Part shown: positions 1-5,457 of the stretch, in pieces
Position numbering within the stretch: the stretch's first letter is position 1
Layout: every line of letters begins with the position of its first letter
NCBI GenBank assembly: GCA_003153055.1
Contig: PMBV01000309.1
Span: forward strand, 1 to 6,305
From: Myxococcales bacterium
Lineage (GTDB): Bacteria; Myxococcota; Myxococcia; Myxococcales; Myxococcaceae
Reading direction: 5' to 3'
DNA: 6,305 nucleotides
The notes under the pieces: model-generated
Told to the model about the DNA's origin: nothing
What the model saw: only the letters and a program-made list of their open reading frames with translations
Databases searched by the model: none
Program-made: the position numbers and the translations under genes

Positions 1-252
1 CTGCTGCTCGGGGCCGCGGCGATCGATTGCCACCAGCCCTTCCCCCTCGGTGCGCTGGACGGGCTTCCTTCGCAGCCCAAGCGACCGAGGTGCGAATCGC
101 CGGGGTCGGGATGCGCCGCTCGCTGTGTTTATGCGCCGCATTGGCGGACAACCCGTAGCTAATTTAGAGCCACGTTGGTGGGCCCGGAGCGCCAGAAGAC
201 GCCTTCTCGGACAGGCTGTCCACCAGGCGTCGTATCGCGCCGCAGGTTCGGA
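1..252. other. Left-edge region without a convincing gene
   Basis: A plus-strand frame is open from base 1 to a TAA at 160-162 (53 codons). Its first 30 or so codons have GC-rich third positions and GC-poor second positions, as expected for coding DNA in such a genome, so it could be the C-terminus of a gene entering from the left. The encoded peptide, which includes DCHQPFPLGALDG, is not recognised. A competing minus-strand frame starts with an ATG at 141 and stays open to the edge, but it has no clear ribosome binding site and gives an Arg-rich peptide. An AT-rich patch at 155-167 stands out from the GC-rich surroundings. Bases 163-252 hold only the two small hairpins annotated separately. 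Confidence 0.25.
194..221 (-). terminator. Two adjacent short hairpins after the sigma operon (possible terminator)
   Basis: AGAAG (194-198) pairs with CTTCT (203-207) around a 4-base loop, and GGACA pairs with TGTCC within 209-221 around a 3-base loop. They begin about 30 bases beyond the stop codon of the last operon gene on the minus strand. There is no T-tract, so an intrinsic terminator is only a possibility. The stems are short enough to arise by chance in GC-rich DNA. Confidence 0.2.
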
Positions 253-618
253 TCAGTGGGGGCCGGGCCCCGGTCGGCTCGCCCGCTCGCGCCGGAACGC
301 CTGGCGCTGGGAGGCGTCGAGCTCAGCCTCGATCTCGAGCGCGACGCGCTCCTGGACCGCGCGCAGCCGCGGCGCCGCATCGCCGAGAGCGGCCTCCACC
401 TCCGGGGCGTGCCGCTCGATGATGGCCACGATGCGCTCTTGCTGCTCGGGGCGGAGGTGGAGCGCGCCCAGACTGGGTGGGAGCGGGGAAGGTGGCGGGC
501 GTACCAGCGGCGCGATCCCGACGCCGCCGATGAGACCGAGGGCAAATGTACAGAGGAGGACGGCGGCGCTGACGAGGTGCGTCCGGCGAGGGGCGCGCGA
601 GGGCGAGGTGTCGGTCAT
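253..618 (-). CDS. Membrane-anchored periplasmic Spy/CpxP/metal-resistance-type protein (CnrX-like sensor candidate)
   Basis: This 121-residue protein starts at an ATG at 618 that overlaps the stop of the preceding gene (ATGA, 615-618). A GGAG (complement of 627-630) lies 8 bases upstream, which supports this start. A basic N-terminus (SRAPRRTH) precedes one hydrophobic segment, about residues 15-37. A Pro-rich stretch follows (38-50), then a predicted all-helical, charged periplasmic domain (52-112). That domain has two LTxxQ-like motifs, LRPEQQERI (55-63) and LDASQRQAF (100-108), flanking a long Glu/Arg-rich helix. This is the layout of Spy/CpxP/ZraP and the periplasmic heavy-metal sensor (Metal_resist) group, of which CnrX is a member. 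The two visible His residues of the domain are H54 and H70; the full CnrX metal-ligand set is not evident. As third gene of a sigma-factor operon it is best read as the periplasmic sensor or modulator. A general periplasmic chaperone is the alternative. Confidence 0.75.
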   Translation of the reverse strand: MTDTSPSRAPRRTHLVSAAVLLCTFALGLIGGVGIAPLVRPPPSPLPPSLGALHLRPEQQERIVAIIERHAPEVEAALGDAAPRLRAVQERVALEIEAELDASQRQAFRRERASRPGPGPH

Positions 619-929
619 CGGTCTTGCTCCAACGTCATGGTGACGAGAGCCTCCCGGGCGGAGCCGGCGAGGAGCAGGGCCGTTCGCGTCTGGCTCGGCT
701 GGGCCGAGAGCGTCGGCGCGAGCCAGCACGCGATCGCCACGCCCACTGCGAGCGGGAGCATCCATCGGCCCGCCGCCGCGAAGCCGTAGGCCCATGAGGC
801 GCGCTCCTCTCGGCGCCGCGCGGCTTCGCGAGCGAGCGCCGGAAGGCCCTCGACCCAGTTCCGGCGAGGGGCGAGCGAGTCGAGCTCGAGGCCCCCAGGT
901 TCGTCGCGGTCGTTTCGATTCGGGGTCAT
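615..929 (-). CDS. Small single-pass membrane protein, candidate anti-sigma factor (CnrY-like)
   Basis: This 104-residue protein lies immediately behind the sigma factor, with its ATG overlapping the sigma stop (ATGA, 926-929) and its own stop overlapping the next start. GAGGAG (complement of 938-943) sits 8 bases before the ATG. Residues 1-50 are hydrophilic and Arg/Glu-rich (for example AREAARRREER), one transmembrane segment spans roughly 52-73, and about 30 residues remain on the far side. There is no HxxxCxxC zinc motif and the only cysteine lies in the membrane segment, so it is not a ZAS-type anti-sigma factor. The size, topology and position match CnrY-type anti-sigma factors, which hold their sigma factor through a short cytoplasmic N-terminal peptide. 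The anti-sigma role is inferred from context, as sequence similarity to a named family is not visible. Confidence 0.65.
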   Translation of the reverse strand: MTPNRNDRDEPGGLELDSLAPRRNWVEGLPALAREAARRREERASWAYGFAAAGRWMLPLAVGVAIACWLAPTLSAQPSQTRTALLLAGSAREALVTMTLEQDR

Positions 930-1468
930 GGTTCATGCTCCTCGAGGAGGGCCCGCATCTGTCTGCGCGCGCGGGAGAGGTGCTGTCGCGAGGATTCCTC
1001 GGTGATGGAGAGGGCGTCGGCGATCTCCGTGTGCGTGTAGCCCTCGAGGTCGTGCAGCAGCACCACCTCGCGTGGGCGGGACGCCAGGGCTCCGAGCGCG
1101 CGGAGGACCAGCTGGCGATCGGCCCCATCGACGGGCTCGGCCGGATCCGTGACTGTCTCAGCCTCGCTCGACAGCACCTCGCGCAGCCGGCTGCGCACGA
1201 TGGCGCGCCGGCTGCGGTTACGGGCGATGGAGAAGAGCCACGCGTCGAAGCGCTCTGGTTGACGGCAGGCGTCGATGTTCTCGAGGGCCGCGAGCATCAC
1301 GGTCTGGGCGACGTCTTCGGCGTCGGCGGGTCTCCCGAGGTGTGCGAGCGCGATGGCGTACACGGCGCGCCCGCATTGCCTGGCCAGCGCCTCGAGGGCG
1401 CCGATATCGCCGCCTTGGGCGAGGCGGACGAGAGCGGCGCGCTGGAGGCCCACGGTGTCATCGGTCAT
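926..1468 (-). CDS. ECF-type RNA polymerase sigma factor (sigma-70 family)
   Basis: This 180-residue protein has the two-domain ECF layout without region 1 or 3. Region 2 spans about residues 14-93 and includes the core-binding and -10-reading segment DAEDVAQTVML (49-59) and FDAWLFSIARNRSRR (74-88). A linker of about 25 residues follows, then region 4 at about 118-174. Its helix-turn-helix reads YTHTEIADALSITEESSRQHL, split around 144-164, with LSRARRQMR after it, and should contact the -35 element. The length is typical of ECF factors. The ATG at 1468 is the first in frame and has GAGAG seven bases upstream. It heads an operon with a candidate anti-sigma factor and a periplasmic sensor, all joined by 4-base overlaps, suggesting coupled translation. 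A candidate autoregulatory promoter lies at 1503-1529. The exact ECF group cannot be assigned by eye. Confidence 0.93.
   Translation of the reverse strand: MTDDTVGLQRAALVRLAQGGDIGALEALARQCGRAVYAIALAHLGRPADAEDVAQTVMLAALENIDACRQPERFDAWLFSIARNRSRRAIVRSRLREVLSSEAETVTDPAEPVDGADRQLVLRALGALASRPREVVLLHDLEGYTHTEIADALSITEESSRQHLSRARRQMRALLEEHEP
938..949 (-). promoter_or_regulatory. Palindrome containing the ribosome binding site of the 104-residue protein
   Basis: CTCCTCGAGGAG is a perfect 12-base palindrome inside the last codons of the sigma gene. Read on the minus strand, its second half is the GAGGAG Shine-Dalgarno of the downstream membrane-protein gene. In mRNA it could fold into a small hairpin that masks the site until ribosomes translating the sigma gene open it, favouring translational coupling. 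The stem is short and the codons (Leu-Leu-Glu-Glu) could produce it by chance. Confidence 0.3.
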
Positions 1469-1502
1469 CGTTCTACTCTCGGAACGGGCTTATCAGGACC
1501 CT

Positions 1503-1529
1503 GACCCGCGAGGACCCAGGAACGTGACA
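1503..1529 (-). promoter_or_regulatory. Candidate ECF promoter for the sigma operon
   Basis: Read on the minus strand, TGTCACG (1529-1523) is followed after exactly 16 bases by GGTC (1506-1503), then AG. This ends about 34 bases before the sigma-factor ATG at 1468. The layout resembles known ECF promoters such as the ECF41 type (TGTCACA-N16-CGTC). The same arrangement occurs in the opposite direction at 1575-1601, which raises confidence that it is functional. Autoregulation by the encoded sigma factor is inferred. Confidence 0.5.
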
Positions 1530-1583
1530 GGTCTTCGCTCAGGCGAGACGGCGTGCGAGGCGCGCGCTTCGCGCTGTCACGTT
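1521..1583. repeat. Inverted repeat of the divergent control region
   Basis: AACGTGACAG (1521-1530) and CTGTCACGTT (1574-1583) are perfect 10-base inverted copies separated by 43 bases. A looser GGAA/TTCC extension lies outside each arm. They face away from each other toward the two divergent genes. Between them lies a further dyad, GCGCG-CTT-CGCGC (1562-1574). The arms coincide with the -35-like boxes of the two candidate promoters. They could also serve as the two half-sites of a dimeric regulator. Confidence 0.55.
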
Positions 1584-1601
1584 TTCCGGACGCTGGGAGT
1601 C
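1575..1601 (+). promoter_or_regulatory. Candidate ECF promoter for the YHYH-protein gene
   Basis: TGTCACG (1575-1581), 16 bases, then AGTC (1598-1601) followed by AT. The spacing and box sequences match those of the minus-strand element upstream of the sigma gene. Transcription would begin near 1607-1609, just ahead of the AGGAGG at 1611, giving a very short leader. This placement also argues that the gene starts at 1622 and not at the upstream in-frame GTG at 1553. Confidence 0.5.
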
Positions 1602-1610
1602 ATGGCTGGC

Positions 1611-1616
1611 AGGAGG
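1611..1616 (+). promoter_or_regulatory. Ribosome binding site that fixes a TTG start
   Basis: AGGAGG is a perfect Shine-Dalgarno sequence. It lies 5 bases before the in-frame TTG at 1622. The ATG at 1617 abuts the AGGAGG directly and is out of frame with the long coding region. The site therefore supports TTG as the start of the exported protein, and the resulting N-terminus is a well-formed Tat signal. Confidence 0.65.
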
Positions 1617-1621
1617 ATGTC

Positions 1622-2887
1622 TTGCACAGCCAATCACCCTTCAACCGCCGTGACTTCCTGAGTGCGCTCTCTCTGGCCGTAGCCAGTCCGCTTTTGCTCC
1701 GCTGCAGCCCACGGATCACGAATCAACCGCCAGCCGTCTTCGTCTCCCCGCGGCGTCTCAGCACCGAGGCGAGCCGGGGGGTCGACGGCTCGTTTCTGCG
1801 GAGCTTCTCCGGGCTCGCAGCTCCCCAGAACCTCGAGTTCCTCGATGCGGCGAGCGGCACGCGGCGTCGCGTTTACGATTTGTTCCCGAGCGAACATTGC
1901 CCGTTCGCCATCAACACCGAGAAGCAGCTCGGCGCTGGCGGCTATGCGCTGACGGTGGTCGACCGCACGCTGGCCGCTTCGGTGCCGACTGAAGGGGACG
2001 CCGTGTGGTCGCTCAACATGGTGCCGTTCGGTGTGGCCATCGATGGCGCGCTCCTCGACCCCAGCGGCCCCTGGTACGACGGCGGCCCGGCAGATCCGAA
2101 CAACCCGTTCGATCGCTCCTGCTCGGGTTGGGAATACGATCCCATCTACCCCACCGTCTCCGAGCTCGTCGGGGTGCCGACCGAGGTGCGCGGACACGTT
2201 CAGCCTGGGCCGGGCGGACGTCCTGGCAGTGCCGGTCAGTTTCACTATCACGGCACTCCGAGGGTGATGCTCGACAACCTGCGACACGCGTTGCCGGAGG
2301 CCGAGCAGCGCGAGGCGCTCGTGGTTGGCTATTCCGCCGACGGATTCTGGATCCTCGACGCGGTGGTCCCTTCCTCGGCCACCACGGGCGGCAAGCGGCT
2401 CCATCTGTTCTCCGGCTACGTTCTGCGGGAGGGGACGCGCGCCGCCGTTCCTCACACGAATCCCTCGCTGGTGCCGCAAGGGACCTACGACGGCACCTAC
2501 GTTCAGGACTGGCGCTTCGATCCCGAGCAGAAGCGAGCGCTCGTCGAAGCCGCGCTGCGTGATCACGGTGAGTACCTCGGCCTCGATCGCGAGGAGGTGG
2601 AGGCCGGGCGAGCGGAGTTCGCCCTTCTCGACGAGCGCAACGGCCTCGTCACCGACCGCATCGTCGTGCGCGACGCTCCGGCGCGCGCCTACGTCTACGT
2701 CCTGACCCCGGATTGGCCCGAGATTCCGCGCTGGTTCGCGTTCGAGCCCTCGCCTTCGTTTCGCCAGAACATCATTCCCTTCGAGGCGCCGACGGGCGTG
2801 GGGCCGCCAGGGAGGCAGCAGCTCTACGCGAACTGCGGCGCGGACCTCGTCGACGTGCACCAGTGGAGCGGACATGCGCCGTACTGA
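1622..2887 (+). CDS. Exported YHYH-domain protein with twin-arginine signal
   Basis: This 421-residue protein is read from the TTG at 1622, chosen because AGGAGG lies 5 bases upstream and the signal peptide then sits at the N-terminus. The twin-arginine motif NRRDFLSAL (8-16) and hydrophobic run LAVASPLLL (18-26) indicate Tat export, that is, folding before transport, often with a cofactor. C28 follows LLR, a poor lipobox. The mature part carries the hallmarks of the YHYH family: VPFGVAIDG (134-142), HVQP (192-195), FHYHGTP (207-213, with F in place of the first Y), GYSADGFWI (236-244), DGTYVQDW (290-297), LDERNG (336-341) and YVLTPDWPEIPRWF (359-372). About 49 residues extend beyond the usual C-terminal motif. 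C93, C167 and C405 remain in the mature protein. The biochemical function of YHYH proteins is not established; the His cluster would suit metal binding. The facing promoter elements suggest control by the divergent sigma factor. Confidence 0.85.
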   Translation: MHSQSPFNRRDFLSALSLAVASPLLLRCSPRITNQPPAVFVSPRRLSTEASRGVDGSFLRSFSGLAAPQNLEFLDAASGTRRRVYDLFPSEHCPFAINTEKQLGAGGYALTVVDRTLAASVPTEGDAVWSLNMVPFGVAIDGALLDPSGPWYDGGPADPNNPFDRSCSGWEYDPIYPTVSELVGVPTEVRGHVQPGPGGRPGSAGQFHYHGTPRVMLDNLRHALPEAEQREALVVGYSADGFWILDAVVPSSATTGGKRLHLFSGYVLREGTRAAVPHTNPSLVPQGTYDGTYVQDWRFDPEQKRALVEAALRDHGEYLGLDREEVEAGRAEFALLDERNGLVTDRIVVRDAPARAYVYVLTPDWPEIPRWFAFEPSPSFRQNIIPFEAPTGVGPPGRQQLYANCGADLVDVHQWSGHAPY

Positions 2888-4010
2888 CCCCACCGCCTTC
2901 CCCGACCGCGCGAAGGGGACAACGCCCAGTGCCCGGAGCCCAGGAGTCCCGCGAGCGCATTTGACATGGAACAGAACGACAAGGATTGTCGAATTCATCC
3001 ATCTCATTCTCGGCCTCCCAGCTCGGGCGCGGGGCCGACTGGCGACGGCGCTGGTGGTGCTTGCGCTCAGCTCGGCTTGCGGCGGATCGTCGCCACCGGA
3101 CTCGGGCCTGAACGACGCGGGTGAGTTGCGAGATGCGGGTGAGTTGCGAGATGCCGGCTCGCTGGACGCTGGAGTCCTCGACCCGCCCGATTTCACCGTC
3201 GCCGTTCAACCACCACTCGGCATCGTGCCAGGCGCGAGCGGAGATGCCACGGTCACCGTGACTCGGATTCGCGAGCAGTCCGGGGCCATCGCGGTTGGCC
3301 TCGAAAGCAACGCGCTCGGAATCACGGGAAGCGGAGCAGTCCCCGTGGGTGCCTCGAGTGGGAAGCTCACCATGTCGGTGCCGGCGACCGTGGAACTTGG
3401 CGCCCATCAGCTCCGGGCGACCGCGAGTGACGGCCTGCTCACACGCAGCGCCAGCTTCAGCGTCTCCGTCACGCCGTCGACGATCAGCGGGACGGTGGCC
3501 GGCAGTGCCTTCGCGGCCCAGGATGCTGTCTCCGTGACGGCGGGTCCCAACGCCGGGTGTCCGATGCATGCGCTCGTGTTGACCGTCACGAACGCGACAG
3601 GGAGCTGCTCGAGCGCTGCCGATGCGTGCCTTGGCCGGCGCGACCTCCTGGAAGTCCAGTTGGCGATCATCGATACGAAGGCGATCGGCGCCGGCACGTA
3701 CGAAGTCATCGCACCCGACCCAAGTCAGCCTCCGCCCGCGGGGAAGTTCGTGGCCGTGCTGTCCAAGACCAATACATCCTGCCAGGGCACCAGCGCTGAG
3801 ACCCTGCCACGCGCAGGCCCTGGGTCGTCTGCCACCATTGCGTCGGTGAGCGAAGGCGTGGTGCGCGGGAGCCTCGACCTCGCCTTCTCGGACGGCGGCG
3901 GAGTGTCGGGACCCTTCACGGCGATTAGGTGCGCGCAGCTCGCACCTGCCAACGGGTTCTGCGCGCCACCGACGGCCCCGGTGTGTAACGGAACGAGGAC
4001 CTGCCAGTAG
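2874..4010 (+). CDS. Surface lipoprotein with DAG linker and Ig-like domain, function unknown
   Basis: Read from the ATG at 2874, the product has 378 residues. That start overlaps the previous gene by 14 bases and has GGAG 5 bases upstream. However, the lipobox LSSAC (C69) and its hydrophobic run (ATALVVLALSSA) then sit unusually far in. A later start, such as the TTG at 2961 (349 residues), is possible. After the lipidated cysteine comes a flexible linker with the repeated unit DAGELR (81-92), then DAGSLDAG, a style common in myxobacterial surface lipoproteins. Residues about 106-205 are Val/Thr/Ser-rich and look like an Ig-like or cadherin-like beta-sandwich. A C-terminal domain beginning near STISGTVAGSAF contains all eight other cysteines, probably disulfide-bonded outside the cytoplasm, including the final CNGTRTC. 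No catalytic motif was found. It follows the YHYH gene and may share its transcript. Confidence 0.78.
   Translation: MRRTDPTAFPDRAKGTTPSARSPGVPRAHLTWNRTTRIVEFIHLILGLPARARGRLATALVVLALSSACGGSSPPDSGLNDAGELRDAGELRDAGSLDAGVLDPPDFTVAVQPPLGIVPGASGDATVTVTRIREQSGAIAVGLESNALGITGSGAVPVGASSGKLTMSVPATVELGAHQLRATASDGLLTRSASFSVSVTPSTISGTVAGSAFAAQDAVSVTAGPNAGCPMHALVLTVTNATGSCSSAADACLGRRDLLEVQLAIIDTKAIGAGTYEVIAPDPSQPPPAGKFVAVLSKTNTSCQGTSAETLPRAGPGSSATIASVSEGVVRGSLDLAFSDGGGVSGPFTAIRCAQLAPANGFCAPPTAPVCNGTRTCQ
2961..2989 (+). promoter_or_regulatory. Possible housekeeping promoter ahead of the lipoprotein
   Basis: TTGACA (2961-2966), a perfect sigma-70 -35 box, is followed after 17 bases by GATTGT (2984-2989), a 3-of-6 match to the -10 box. 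The surrounding stretch, 2957-3010, is markedly less GC-rich than its neighbours and, if translated, uses codons otherwise scarce here (AGA, ACA, AGG, ATT). This fits non-coding regulatory DNA. If it is real, the lipoprotein has its own promoter and a start further downstream, but no good ATG or GTG is available there. Confidence 0.3.
3114..3149 (+). repeat. 18-base in-frame tandem repeat in the lipoprotein linker
   Basis: Two adjacent 18-base units (3114-3131 and 3132-3149) differ at a single base, GAC versus GAT, and each encodes DAGELR. A partial third unit, DAG, follows. The near-identity at the DNA level indicates a recent slippage or duplication event that lengthens the linker between the lipid anchor and the folded domains. 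Confidence 0.85.
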
Positions 4011-4041
4011 AAGGCTGCCAGCGGAGCCGACGAACGTCCGT

Positions 4042-4054
4042 AGGACCCGGTCCT
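4042..4054. terminator. Short hairpin between convergent genes
   Basis: AGGAC-CCG-GTCCT forms a 5-base-pair stem with a 3-base loop in the 67-base gap between the lipoprotein stop and the response-regulator stop. No T-tract follows on either strand, so evidence for a bidirectional terminator is weak and rests on position. Confidence 0.25.
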
Positions 4055-4077
4055 GGCGCGTGCGGCGGTGACTTGGC

Positions 4078-5457
4078 TCAGGCCTCTTCGAGATCGTAGC
4101 GCTTGAGCTTTCGCCACAAGGACACACGGTCGATGCCGAGGATGGCGGCGGCGCGAGACCGGTTGCCGTCGACCTCCTTGAGCACCCATTGGATGTAGGC
4201 CTTCTCTTGATCCTCGAGAGACGGAATGCGTCCGCCCTCTCGCCTGAAAACCTTGAGCCCCATCCGCTTGAGGTCCTCGGGGAGCTGGCCGAGCTCGAGG
4301 GTCGGCCCCTTGGCCAGCGCGACGCCTCGCTCGATGATGTTCTCGAGCTCGCGGACGTTGCCGGGGAAGCCGTAGCTCGTGAGGAGCTCCTGCACCTCCT
4401 TGGAGATGGACTCGACCGGCTTCCCCATGCGCTGGGAGAACTTCTTCAGGAAGAAGTGCGCGAGCAGCGGAATGTCGTCGCCTCGCTCGGAGAGCGGCGG
4501 GAGACTCAAGGTCACGACGTTGAGGCGGTAGTAGAGGTCCTGCCGGAAGTCCTGGGCGGCGATCGCCTCCTGGATGTTCCGATTCGTCGCGGCGACGAAG
4601 CGCACGTTCACCAGCACTGGCTGGGTGCCGCCCACCCGCAGGAGCTCCTTCTCCTGGATGACGCGCAACAGGCGCACCTGCATCGACGGGCTCATCTCGG
4701 TGACCTCGTCGAGGAAGAGCGTGCCGCCCTCAGCCATCTCGATGAGGCCCTTCTTCTGCGAGGTGGCGCCGGTGAAGGCACCCTTCTCGTGGCCGAACAG
4801 CTCGTTGGTGAGGAGCTCCTCGGTGAACGCTCCGCAGTTGATGGCCAGGAAGACCGAGCCCGCCCGCAGGCTGTGGCGATGAATGTAGCGGGCGACGAGC
4901 TCCTTGCCGGTCCCCGACTCGCCGGTGATGAGCATGTTGCAGTCCGCCTGGGTGACGTCGCGGGCGGTGTCGAGCACCCGAAGCATCGAGGGATCCTGCG
5001 TGATGATCTCGGTCCCCTCCTTCAGGTTCTCGACCTGCTCCTTGAGCTGCCGGTTCTCCTTCTTGAGCCGCACCTTCTCGACGGCCTCGCGGACGATCTT
5101 CCGGACCTCGTCGAGTTTGAAGGGCTTGGCGATGTAGTGGTAGGCGCCCTCCTTCATCGCCTCGATGGCCGTGTCGATGGCGGCGAACCCGGTGATGAGG
5201 ACCACCTCGATGTCCGGGTCGATCTCCTTCGAGCGCCGCAGCACTTGCATGCCGTCGACCTTCTCCATCTTCAGGTCGGTGAGGACCACGTCGTAGGAGC
5301 GCTTCTGGATCTCCTTGAGCGCGGCCTGGCCGTTGGATGCGGTGCCGACTTCGTAGCCCTCCTTGCTCAACACCCGCTCGAGGTTGCGCACGGCGATCGG
5401 CTCGTCGTCGACGACGAGGAGCCTCGGCCGCGGGGTCACTGTCGTGTCCTCGCTCAT
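4078..5457 (-). CDS. Sigma-54-dependent response regulator (NtrC family)
   Basis: This 459-residue protein has three complete domains. The receiver (about 11-125) has acidic residues D17 and D18, phospho-acceptor D61 (VVLTDLKM), T89 and K111. A coiled-coil-like linker (125-147, rich in Lys/Glu/Leu) leads to the AAA+ domain (about 152-385). That domain has Walker A GESGTGKE (179-186), the sigma-54-contacting loop GAFTGA (226-231), Walker B GTLFLDE (245-251), arginine-finger region FRQDLYYRLNV (304-314) and sensor II GNVRELEN (366-373). A Fis-type helix-turn-helix (about 415-456) ends the protein. All motifs needed for ATP-driven opening of sigma-54 promoters are intact. The ATG at 5457 overlaps the kinase stop (ATGA) and has a GGGAG-containing site (complement of 5462-5468) just upstream. 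It is co-transcribed with the kinase that presumably phosphorylates it. Its target genes are not evident in the window. Confidence 0.96.
   Translation of the reverse strand: MSEDTTVTPRPRLLVVDDEPIAVRNLERVLSKEGYEVGTASNGQAALKEIQKRSYDVVLTDLKMEKVDGMQVLRRSKEIDPDIEVVLITGFAAIDTAIEAMKEGAYHYIAKPFKLDEVRKIVREAVEKVRLKKENRQLKEQVENLKEGTEIITQDPSMLRVLDTARDVTQADCNMLITGESGTGKELVARYIHRHSLRAGSVFLAINCGAFTEELLTNELFGHEKGAFTGATSQKKGLIEMAEGGTLFLDEVTEMSPSMQVRLLRVIQEKELLRVGGTQPVLVNVRFVAATNRNIQEAIAAQDFRQDLYYRLNVVTLSLPPLSERGDDIPLLAHFFLKKFSQRMGKPVESISKEVQELLTSYGFPGNVRELENIIERGVALAKGPTLELGQLPEDLKRMGLKVFRREGGRIPSLEDQEKAYIQWVLKEVDGNRSRAAAILGIDRVSLWRKLKRYDLEEA

Noticed and set aside
137..175. Integron attC or dif-like recombination site in the AT-rich patch
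   Set aside because: Only short CAAC/GTTG and GCTAA/TTAG pairings are present; the conserved core arrangement of either site type is missing and no recombinase lies nearby.
175..789. Plus-strand open frames over the two small membrane proteins, including one from base 50 to 643
   Set aside because: The minus-strand genes have coupled ATGA starts, ribosome binding sites and membrane segments; the plus frames give low-complexity Arg/Ala/Ser-rich products.
619..1128. Upstream extension of the 121-residue protein to a start at 1128 (291 residues)
   Set aside because: The extension overlaps two real genes out of frame and is Arg/Pro-rich without structure. The ATG at 618 has a Shine-Dalgarno sequence and the same ATGA coupling as its neighbour.
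794..1504. 236-codon plus-strand open frame over the sigma factor
   Set aside because: It is antisense to a sigma factor with recognisable regions 2 and 4, and covers the divergent promoter region.
1604..1626. Possible sigma-54 promoter (TGGCAGG ... TTGCA)
   Set aside because: The GG and GC are 14 bases apart, where sigma-54 promoters need 10, and the TTG is better explained as a start codon.
1602..1661. ATG codons at 1602 and 1617 as starts near the AGGAGG
   Set aside because: Both are in a frame that stops within 60 bases; the short peptide has no supporting features.
1634..3196. 520-codon minus-strand open frame across the YHYH gene and the start of the lipoprotein
   Set aside because: It is antisense to two genes with clear export signals and, for the first, family motifs. 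Its own product is Arg/Ala-rich without domains.
2772..4127. 451-codon minus-strand open frame over the lipoprotein
   Set aside because: It runs through the ends of three real genes, has no domain, and the plus strand carries a lipobox, a DAG linker and extracellular-type beta-rich sequence.
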